From: an uncultured Collinsella sp.
Lineage (GTDB): Bacteria > Actinomycetota > Coriobacteriia > Coriobacteriales > Coriobacteriaceae
DNA length: 64,000 bases
Assembly: GCA_958412345.1 (NCBI GenBank)
Contig: CATYSO010000010.1
Coordinates: 29,335 to 93,334, forward strand
Direction of reading: 5' to 3'
Of the stretch, positions 58,040 through 64,000 are shown piece after piece. Under the pieces are notes generated by a model. The model saw only the letters and a list, made by a program, of their open reading frames with translations. It searched no databases and was not told the origin of the DNA. Within the stretch, counting starts at the first letter, position 1, and each line of letters begins with the position of its first letter. The translations under genes and the position numbers were made by a program.

Positions 58040-59623
58040 CTAAACCTCCTTATTTCGGTCGAACACGATACGTCCGTCCGACATGGTCATATCAACAGCA
58101 AGGTCACAGGCATCGTGGTAGTCAAGGCCAAACACATCGCGATCGAGCACGCAGATGTCGGCAAGCTTACCGGCCTCGAGCGTTCCCAGCTCACCCTCGC
58201 GCATCAGGTCATATGCGCCCCCTGCCGTCCATGCACGAAGGAGCTCGGCACGCGTCAGCGTATTACCCTCATTCACGGACAAACCGTCGGCAAAGAAACC
58301 ACCGCATGCGCTAAACATCGATTCGCCCAGGCTCGGAATCAAGAGCGGAAGGTCGGTGCCACAGCACACCGTACATCCCGCGTCTTCCATACCGCGACGG
58401 TTCCAGCTGTGCTGCAGTCTGACCTCGCCGATCTGCCGACGCATCATCGACAGGCAGTCCTCGCGCTTATCGAGCGTGAGGATCTGGGGGTAGACCTCGC
58501 AGATTCCGCCCAGCTTGCCAAAAAGGGCAAGGTCTTCCGGATCAGAGTTCTCGAGGTCGGTGATCGCGTGGCGTCGAAGCATGGCTCCGTGCTCATCTCG
58601 CGGCAGCGAGGCATACAGCGCAACGGTGTGGCGAACGGCGCCGTCGCCCTGACAATGAAGCGAGTAACGGAAGCCCTCGGCATCAATCGCGCGCAGCTCG
58701 TCCTCAATCAAACCCCACTCGGGCTCCTCGACAACCGTCTTGCCGGCAGCCCCCGCATCGGCCGTCTCCTCATAAGGGTCGATCATCTTGGCAAGCCCCG
58801 CCCATACGCCGCGATCGGTCATGCGGTTGAAGCCCGAGAAACGAACAAACGGTCCCTGGAAGCGATCACGCGCCGCACGGGCATAGGGCAGATTCGCCCC
58901 GGCACCCACCGGCTGCGACATCATGGAGACGCGAACCGTCAGCTCGCCAGATTCCTCACGGCGCGCCATCTCATCGGCAAATCCGTAATAGTCATCGAAG
59001 GCCATCTCTTTGATAGCCGTGACACCGCGAGCGTTCAGCATCGCCATGTAATCCGAATACCCGGCGCGCACCTCGGGAAGCGCCAGGAAATCCCGCATCA
59101 TACGCCAGATCTTCTCGGCATAGCAGGCCTCGGGCGTAAAACCATAGCGCTCGCTGGCGGCGGCGTTGAGAACGCACGTCTCGGCACCCGGGGTAAAGCA
59201 GACAACGGGAATGTCTCCAAAGGCGCCATCGAGCGCTGCCGCCGTTTTTTCATTCTCGACGTCTTCGGCGAGCGACGCAGGAAGGTCGTGCCCAAAGGCG
59301 GCGGCGCAATCGAGGTGGGCATCCTTCCATACCTGTAGAAGCGCTACCACTTCGTCGACGTCAGAGGCCTCGGATAAGTCGGCCCCCAGGCTCCGCAACG
59401 CCCAGCCCGTATAGAACGTATGCACATCGACCAGGCCAGGCATGACAGTCCTGTCGCCACAATCGATCACCTCATCCGCCTGGGCGAGAAACGAGCCTGC
59501 CTCGCCAGCGCCACCGACAGCTTCAATCCGATTGCCGCGTACCGCGACAAAACCCTCAAACGGCTGGTCTTCCGTACCGGTGAAGACGCTCTTAGACGTC
59601 AGCACCGTCAAACGATCGGACAT
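58040..59623 (-). CDS. Amidohydrolase (Amidohydro_3 type)
   Basis: A 527-residue metal-dependent amidohydrolase. An N-terminal beta sandwich (SVFTGTEDQPFEGFVAVRGNRIEAVG) is followed by DRTVMPGLVDVHTFYTG, where the usual HxH is reduced to H-T-F. LHCQGDGAVRHTVALY supplies a His, and CCGTDLPLLIPSLGE a late Asp. GTLEAGKLADICVLDRD is the closing sandwich. Family members hydrolyse N-acyl or formamide bonds. The altered metal motif may mean a mononuclear site. ATG 59623 with AAGGAGG is chosen. It may release acyl groups from conjugated substrates. Confidence 0.85.
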   Translation of the reverse strand: MSDRLTVLTSKSVFTGTEDQPFEGFVAVRGNRIEAVGGAGEAGSFLAQADEVIDCGDRTVMPGLVDVHTFYTGWALRSLGADLSEASDVDEVVALLQVWKDAHLDCAAAFGHDLPASLAEDVENEKTAAALDGAFGDIPVVCFTPGAETCVLNAAASERYGFTPEACYAEKIWRMMRDFLALPEVRAGYSDYMAMLNARGVTAIKEMAFDDYYGFADEMARREESGELTVRVSMMSQPVGAGANLPYARAARDRFQGPFVRFSGFNRMTDRGVWAGLAKMIDPYEETADAGAAGKTVVEEPEWGLIEDELRAIDAEGFRYSLHCQGDGAVRHTVALYASLPRDEHGAMLRRHAITDLENSDPEDLALFGKLGGICEVYPQILTLDKREDCLSMMRRQIGEVRLQHSWNRRGMEDAGCTVCCGTDLPLLIPSLGESMFSACGGFFADGLSVNEGNTLTRAELLRAWTAGGAYDLMREGELGTLEAGKLADICVLDRDVFGLDYHDACDLAVDMTMSDGRIVFDRNKEV

Positions 59624-59633
59624 CGCGACCTCC

Positions 59634-61097
59634 TTACGCCGGAAGCATGCCGGAGATGGCGGTAATGACCAAGCCAAACACGACCATAAAGATGAAGAAC
59701 TTCCAAATGGTCTTCCACCATTGGCCAAACGAGATCTTTGCCACGGCAAGGCCGGCAACCGTCATGCCCGCCGTAGGGCTGATAGTGTTGATGGTTTGGT
59801 TGGCAAACTGGAGCGCGGTGACGGCAGCCTCGGGATTGAGGCCCATGAGCTCGGTCAGGGGACCCATAACGGGCATGGTGAGCGCCGCCAGGCCAGAGCT
59901 CGAGGGAACGAGCAGGGAGAGCAGGCCAAGAACGACGTACATAAACGTGGTGTACACGGCGGCCGGCGCTCCGGCGAGTGCGGTGGCAAGTGCCTGAAGG
60001 ATGGTGTCGATGATCATGCCGCCCTCGGCGATGACCAGAATGCCGCGAGCAATACCGATAACGATGGCGGCGTACGCAAAGTCGGCAAGGCCCTTAACGA
60101 ACTCCTCGGCGATCGTCTGCTGATCAAGACCGCCCAGGATGCCGGCAAGCAGGCCCATACCAAGGAACACGGCGGAAATCTCATTCATGTACCAGCCCTG
60201 GGTAACAAGGCCCCAGACGATAATACCCATACCGCAAGCGAAATCAATCAGTACGAGCTTCTGGCGGGTGGTGAACTCCTCCTCGATGGAAGCGTCGGTC
60301 ACAGAGAACTCAACGCGCTTGAGCTTGTCGTCCTCATACGTAATGGACGACTCGGGGTTTTTCTTTACGCGCATGGCATAGCGCATAGCCCATGCGATAC
60401 CGACGGCGGTGAAGATAACCCAAGAAACGGCGCGCAGCCACAGCTGCGGATTGCCCTCGATACCAATGATGCCCTGGGCAATCAAAACGTTAAACGGGTC
60501 AATGGTCGAGGCGCAGTATCCCAGGTTAGGACCGAGGAAGCAGATGATAAATGCCGTCATCGAGTCATAGCCGATGCCCATCATGATGGGAATGAAGATG
60601 GCGTAGAACGGCAGGGCTTCCTCAGACATACCAAACGTAGTGCCGCAAATGGACAGCAAGGTCATCGTGATGGGAATGATGAGGATGTCCTTATTCTTGA
60701 GCTTTTTAATCACGCGGCTCATGCCGGCGTTAAGCGCATTGGTCTTGGTGATGATCGCGAACGAACCGCCGATCAGCAAGACGAACGCAACGACGTCGGC
60801 GGCCTCTTGAATACCCTTAGTAGGCGCCTGCAGGACTGCAAAGATGTCTTGACCCAGGTTAACGGTCTCGCCGGTCTCGGGATCGGTATAGTTCTTATCG
60901 ACCTGTTCATAGGTTCCGGCAACGGCGACTTCACGCTCGCCCGCCGCCGTCGAGATTGTCTTGCGCTGATACTGACCAGAGGGAACGATCCAGGTCAGGA
61001 CCGCAAAGACAACGATCAGCAAGAACATAATCGTATAGACGTGCGGTAATTTGAATTTGAAACGTCTGTTTGTCTTCTTCGCCTTCGTATCTGACAT
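59634..61097 (-). CDS. YfcC-family carrier
   Basis: A 487-residue membrane protein with about 12 helices of the YfcC/C4-dicarboxylate-anaerobic-carrier-like family. Start PHVYTIMFLLIVVFAVLTWIVPSGQYQRK, then FVLLIGGSFAIITKTNALNAGMSRVI, GMSEEALPFYAIFIPIMMGIGYDSM, and VPSSSGLAALTMPVMGPL. Relatives carry arginine/ornithine or other amino acids and peptides. First gene of the operon after its regulator, it is the likely importer of the amino-sugar conjugate. ATG 61097 follows GGAGG. Confidence 0.88.
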   Translation of the reverse strand: MSDTKAKKTNRRFKFKLPHVYTIMFLLIVVFAVLTWIVPSGQYQRKTISTAAGEREVAVAGTYEQVDKNYTDPETGETVNLGQDIFAVLQAPTKGIQEAADVVAFVLLIGGSFAIITKTNALNAGMSRVIKKLKNKDILIIPITMTLLSICGTTFGMSEEALPFYAIFIPIMMGIGYDSMTAFIICFLGPNLGYCASTIDPFNVLIAQGIIGIEGNPQLWLRAVSWVIFTAVGIAWAMRYAMRVKKNPESSITYEDDKLKRVEFSVTDASIEEEFTTRQKLVLIDFACGMGIIVWGLVTQGWYMNEISAVFLGMGLLAGILGGLDQQTIAEEFVKGLADFAYAAIVIGIARGILVIAEGGMIIDTILQALATALAGAPAAVYTTFMYVVLGLLSLLVPSSSGLAALTMPVMGPLTELMGLNPEAAVTALQFANQTINTISPTAGMTVAGLAVAKISFGQWWKTIWKFFIFMVVFGLVITAISGMLPA

Positions 61098-61156
61098 AGA
61101 TACCTCCAAAGAACCCGAGACCTTATCGTGTCTCGCTTTAACGTTCGCGCAATGCA

Positions 61157-61172
61157 AACGTCCTATGACGTT
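61157..61172. promoter_or_regulatory. Candidate GntR operator upstream of the YfcC carrier
   Basis: A 16 bp dyad AACGTCCTATGACGTT (arms AACGTC and GACGTT) 60 nt before the carrier ATG, in the intergenic space between gntR and the operon. The size and symmetry suit a GntR dimer. Binding is inferred. Confidence 0.45.
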
Positions 61173-61265
61173 CTATAGATTATCAGCGTGTTTTTAGCAC
61201 TTCAAGGATATTTCGGACAGGTTACGAAGACTCGGGTGAACGGTCGTTCAACGGCGGCGAACGGC

Positions 61266-61300
61266 AAAAAGCCCGGCAGGCAATTTGGGCCGCCGGGCGT
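61266..61300 (-). terminator. Terminator of gntR
   Basis: GCCCGGC (61271-61277) pairs with GCCGGGC (61292-61298), read on the minus strand into TTTTTGCC. It separates gntR from the catabolic operon. Confidence 0.8.
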
Positions 61301-61316
61301 TCTCTCGATCAACGTC

Positions 61317-62060
61317 CTAGATATCAAAAACGTAGCGCGATCCTACAATCCGCTGTCGGCCGATGATAAACGGCCGTTGCTGCTCGTCGTAGAAATATGC
61401 CTCCATATAAAACAGAGGCTCTCCCGTGGGAACGGACAGTAGCCGGGCGACTTCGGGTGACGCACACGCGATCTCAAGCGTGCACGGCTCGGTGAGGGCA
61501 GGCCCGCGACCTGTCCGTTCGCGCACGACCTCGAAAATTGATTGATCGGTAAGGTCCGCCTTCGCCAAAAAGGCGTTGTCTTCATAAACGTACGTGTTGT
61601 TCTCGAGCATCACGGGGATGCCATCGGCGGTGCGCACGCGTTCAATGCAGATCAGTTCCGACCCAACGGGAACGCCAAAAAACTGCGCTTCGGCAGCATC
61701 GGCCGGCAACACTTTTCTTGAGACAATACGCGCCCCGGGCTCCATCTCGTTGACACGACAGGCATCCGAAAAGCTCTGAACGTCGTCCTTCTGGCGGATT
61801 TTACGCTTGAGCTTGGGGGCGTTTACAAACGTGCCCCTCCCCTGCTGCTTGGTAAGGTAGCCCTGCTGGACAAGCTCTTCAATGGCTCGCCGAACGGTAA
61901 CGCGACCGACTTTGTAGCTTTCGGCCAATTCGAATTCATTTGGTATCCGAGCGCCCGCCTTATAGGTACCAGAATTGATGTCATTTTTGATGATATCGAT
62001 AACCTGTTGATATAGCGGGATTGCCGCTTTTCCGTCGGTCAACCCTTCAGTCGATGGCAT
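61317..62060 (-). CDS. GntR-family regulator with UTRA domain
   Basis: A 247-residue HutC/FrlR-type regulator. Winged helix at about 10-75 (PLYQQVIDIIKNDINSGTYKAGARIPNEFELAESYKVGRVTVRRAIEELVQQGYLTKQQGRGTFV), then a UTRA effector domain (about 95-240). UTRA proteins bind sugar phosphates, and E. coli frlR is of this type. It lies upstream of and in line with the catabolic operon, the likely target, with fructosamine-6-P or a similar compound as inducer (inference). Confidence 0.92.
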   Translation of the reverse strand: MPSTEGLTDGKAAIPLYQQVIDIIKNDINSGTYKAGARIPNEFELAESYKVGRVTVRRAIEELVQQGYLTKQQGRGTFVNAPKLKRKIRQKDDVQSFSDACRVNEMEPGARIVSRKVLPADAAEAQFFGVPVGSELICIERVRTADGIPVMLENNTYVYEDNAFLAKADLTDQSIFEVVRERTGRGPALTEPCTLEIACASPEVARLLSVPTGEPLFYMEAYFYDEQQRPFIIGRQRIVGSRYVFDI

Positions 62061-62118
62061 TTGCCCTCCCCTGGCAAATATGGAATCAATAATCAGTGCG
62101 GATTACGCATCGCCAGTC

Positions 62119-62778
62119 CTACGCAAGCTCCAGCAGCTCTGGCAGTTGGTCGATGATCTTGTCAGCGGCATCCTGGCTAAAGCCGAAGCGCTCCTCGCGT
62201 TTGGCGATCACCGTCAGTCCCGCTCGCTTGCCGGCAGTGATACCGGGCACCGAATCCTCAACGCAGCAGCAGCGGTCCGCGGGCAGCCCCAGCAGATCCA
62301 GCGCATGCAGGTAAATATCGGGCTCGGGCTTGCTCTCCTTAAACTGCTCGCCGCTCACCACGTACTCAAAGGCATCCGACAGACCGCACGCATCGAGCAC
62401 TTCCTCGATGCTGTCCATGGGAGACGAGCTGGCCAGCGCCACGCGAGCGCCGCGGCGCGGAAGCTCGCGAATCGTCTCCACGGCGCCCGGATTGATCAAG
62501 GTCTGATAATCGCGCGGTCTTTTATGTGCCCATACATCCCAGCGGGCCAGTGCCTCCTCGCCGGTAAAGTGCCCCTTTCCGGCGCGCTCAAACCAATCGA
62601 CCAGCATATGCAAAAAGAACTGATGCGAGGTGCCAACCTGCCCGTTCAGCTCCTCTTGGGTCAGGTTCAGCCCAAGCTCTTTGGCAAACGCAGCGGTCTC
62701 CCCCAGGTAGTAATACTCGGTATCGACGATGACACCGTCCATGTCAAAGATAACGGCGTCGAACGGAAATGCGGACAC
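62119..62778 (-). CDS. HAD-superfamily phosphatase (beta-phosphoglucomutase-like)
   Basis: A 219-residue HAD subfamily IA protein. Motif I FDAVIFDMDGVIVDTE, motif II VALASSSPMDSI, Lys in FKESKPEPDIYL, motif IV VEDSVPGITAGKRAG. The helical cap lies at about 20-95. Phosphatase or phosphomutase on a small phosphorylated metabolite; the specific substrate cannot be told. GTG 62778 with GGGAGGG upstream is chosen over the longer frame to 62826, which passes through a terminator. Confidence 0.88.
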   Translation of the reverse strand: MSAFPFDAVIFDMDGVIVDTEYYYLGETAAFAKELGLNLTQEELNGQVGTSHQFFLHMLVDWFERAGKGHFTGEEALARWDVWAHKRPRDYQTLINPGAVETIRELPRRGARVALASSSPMDSIEEVLDACGLSDAFEYVVSGEQFKESKPEPDIYLHALDLLGLPADRCCCVEDSVPGITAGKRAGLTVIAKREERFGFSQDAADKIIDQLPELLELA

Positions 62779-62792
62779 GGCACCCTCCCTAA

Positions 62793-62820
62793 CAAAAAGG
62801 CGCCCGCAAGCGGACGCCCG
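62793..62820 (-). terminator. Terminator between the two HAD genes
   Basis: GGGCGTCCGC and GCGGGCGCC arms, read on the minus strand into TTTTTGTT, just downstream of the Cof-type gene. Confidence 0.8.
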
Positions 62821-62841
62821 AACCATGCACTATCGGCGATT

Positions 62842-63684
62842 CTAACCCAGCAGCTTGTCGAGTGCCACCGCGATGCCATCTTCGTTGTTATTGGCGGTCA
62901 CCATCTGAGCCACGGCCTTGACCTCATCGACGGCGTTACCCATGGCAACACCCGTACCCGCCCACTCGATCATGGACTTGTCATTCTGGCCGTCGCCAAA
63001 CGAAACGACCTCGCTGGCATCGATGCCAAGCTTGGGCAGAGCGCCCTGAAGCGCACGTGCCTTATCGATACCAGGCGCCGTAAACTCAAAGTACCAATCT
63101 GCCGTGAACATACCCGAAAGCGTCTCGGTAAAGGGTGCGTACATCTCCTCGTGATGCGCCTGCAGGTAGGCCGGATCGCCCGCGGTGAGCAGCTTGTCCA
63201 CCGGATAGGCATCCGCGACCTCATGAAGGCTCTCGACCTCGCGAATCTTAAGATCGCACGCATCGCGCTCGTATTTGACGATATTCTTCTGCGAGCCATC
63301 GGGCAGCGTGATCATGCAGCGATATGAGTCCACGACATGCAAATCGCGGCCAAGAGAGATCATAGGGATCACGTCAAAGTTACGCAGGTGGTCGAGCAGG
63401 CGATGAAGCTCGTCGACCGGCATAGCCTGGTCAAACAGTACCTCGTCGGTCTGAGCATCGACCACGTGCGCACCGTTAAAGGCCACCAGCAGGCCATCGT
63501 GGTTCTGAAGATCGAGCTCCTGCGCCAGGGCATGAAGGCCCCATGCGGGACGGCCCGAAGCCAAGATGAGCTTGATGCCCGACTCCTGCGCCGCGAGCAG
63601 CTTCTCGCGCGTGCGCGGGCTGATCACCTTCTGATCGTTGGTGAGCGTACCGTCGATATCCATTGCAATGGCCTTGATTGCCAT
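62842..63684 (-). CDS. Cof-type HAD hydrolase
   Basis: A 280-residue HAD subfamily IIB (Cof/YidA-like) phosphatase. Motif I IKAIAMDIDGTLTND, motif II ILASGRP, cap domain about 85-200, GID-type Lys in APGIDKARALQGAL, motif IV SFGDGQNDKSMIEWAG with GVAMGNAVDEVKA. These enzymes dephosphorylate sugar phosphates or flavin/PLP intermediates with broad specificity. ATG 63684 follows GGGAGG; the frame is open to 63756. Confidence 0.92.
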   Translation of the reverse strand: MAIKAIAMDIDGTLTNDQKVISPRTREKLLAAQESGIKLILASGRPAWGLHALAQELDLQNHDGLLVAFNGAHVVDAQTDEVLFDQAMPVDELHRLLDHLRNFDVIPMISLGRDLHVVDSYRCMITLPDGSQKNIVKYERDACDLKIREVESLHEVADAYPVDKLLTAGDPAYLQAHHEEMYAPFTETLSGMFTADWYFEFTAPGIDKARALQGALPKLGIDASEVVSFGDGQNDKSMIEWAGTGVAMGNAVDEVKAVAQMVTANNNEDGIAVALDKLLG

Positions 63685-64000
63685 ATATGCCTCCCTGTCA
63701 TTAAGCAACCTTGTCTGAGTCATCATACAGAATGCCCGCCACGCCTCTGTTTGCAACAGGCAAAAAGCTATATTGTCCCGAACATGAACGGCGTGCAGTC
63801 GTTGAGCTCAATCGCTCGGGTCAAATACGTCTGCTAGCGACTCTCATCCGTCGGTGCGCCCTCGACGATTACGATTCCCGCCGAGGCACCCAGCGCGCTG
63901 GCGCCGACCTCGATAAACGCACGATTCTCCTCATAGGTATGAATGTGAACTGCACCCCAAAACTTGGACGGCTTAAATAAGAACTACGCCGCAAGGGGCT
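63685..64000. other. Right-edge region with no supported gene
   Basis: 316 bp after the last gene start. A plus-strand frame (63711-63980) has no SD and no family-like sequence. On the minus strand a 49-codon stretch ending at TAG 63834-63836 (with KFWGAVHIHTYEEN and GIVIVEGAP) has protein-like composition. It lacks a start codon and is closed upstream by TAG at 63984-63986, so it could be the remnant of a decayed gene. Confidence 0.3.

Noticed and set aside
59442..61049. 535-codon plus-strand frame over the YfcC carrier and amidohydrolase
   Set aside because: Polar low-complexity shadow spanning the boundary of two real genes on the other strand.
63711..63980. 89-codon plus-strand frame at the right edge
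   Set aside because: No SD, no family-like sequence, overlaps the 5' region of the Cof-type gene; not supportable.
1..64000. tRNA, rRNA, prophage or IS transposase genes
   Set aside because: Intergenic spaces were read for cloverleaf and rRNA signatures and proteins for integrase/transposase motifs; none was seen. A tRNAscan or covariance search was not possible.

Overview
The window is a chromosomal segment of a high-GC, gut-type actinobacterium, most likely Collinsella or a close Coriobacteriia relative. This rests on gene content and style (duplicated MFS carriers, C69 dipeptidase with an LPXTG-type anchor, acetylase-route lysine genes, Frl-like sugar-amine genes, strong GGAGG ribosome sites, Coriobacteriia-style intergenic palindromes). 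No rRNA or tRNA gene was seen, so the genus is an inference.

Layout. 1-4.8 kb: two tandem MFS paralogues (the first cut by the window edge), a type B carboxylesterase and a divergent MerR regulator. 4.9-9.9 kb: housekeeping genes xseA-xseB, a YugP-type metalloprotease, RNase D, a YegS-type lipid kinase and a 30-residue membrane peptide. 10.2-12.2 kb: a cell-wall-anchored C69 dipeptidase whose signal peptide looks frameshifted. 12.3-16.6 kb: a Trp-rich leader peptide and attenuator ahead of two TrpP-like ECF S components, a fused double ATPase and EcfT, i.e. a likely tryptophan ECF transporter. 16.7-18.8 kb: an aspartate racemase and D-aspartate-ligase-type ATP-grasp pair (peptidoglycan cross-bridge). 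19-26 kb: MOSC protein, secreted coiled-coil wall hydrolase, Ser/Thr kinase with an HTH partner, FxLYD protein, DHA2 drug exporter and a HigBA module.

26-37 kb carries lysine genes: an M20 deacylase-type enzyme divergent from a lysine riboswitch that precedes lysA-dapA (one continuous reading frame), dapB and dapH. A RelE/Phd-type module, nucleoid-associated protein, DUF2974 hydrolase, lactate dehydrogenase and a DAP-type aminotransferase follow. 37-50 kb: nadE, an AT-rich MFS/DUF2087 pair, several Coriobacteriia-type unknowns, an AT-rich secreted cysteine-peptidase-like protein with a lipoprotein, ettA, sdpI-sdpR, a tiny hydrophobic ORF bracketed by a long-range inverted repeat (type I toxin-like), tcdA and tatD, and a 230 bp MITE-like element.

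50.6-62.1 kb is a catabolic cluster read leftward. A GntR regulator with its own terminator is followed by a YfcC-family carrier, an amidohydrolase, a FrlC-like epimerase, a FrlB-like deglycase, two FrlD-like PfkB kinases, a second amidohydrolase, YjbQ, a BtpA-family barrel protein and an FGGY kinase. It reads as an expanded system for Amadori compounds or related sugar-amine conjugates. Two HAD phosphatases close the window. The best candidates for undescribed biology are this enlarged Frl-like cluster, the Trp-attenuated ECF operon, the lysA-dapA fusion under a lysine riboswitch, the small-ORF locus at 48.4-48.7 kb, and an SD-masking hairpin at 23.4 kb.
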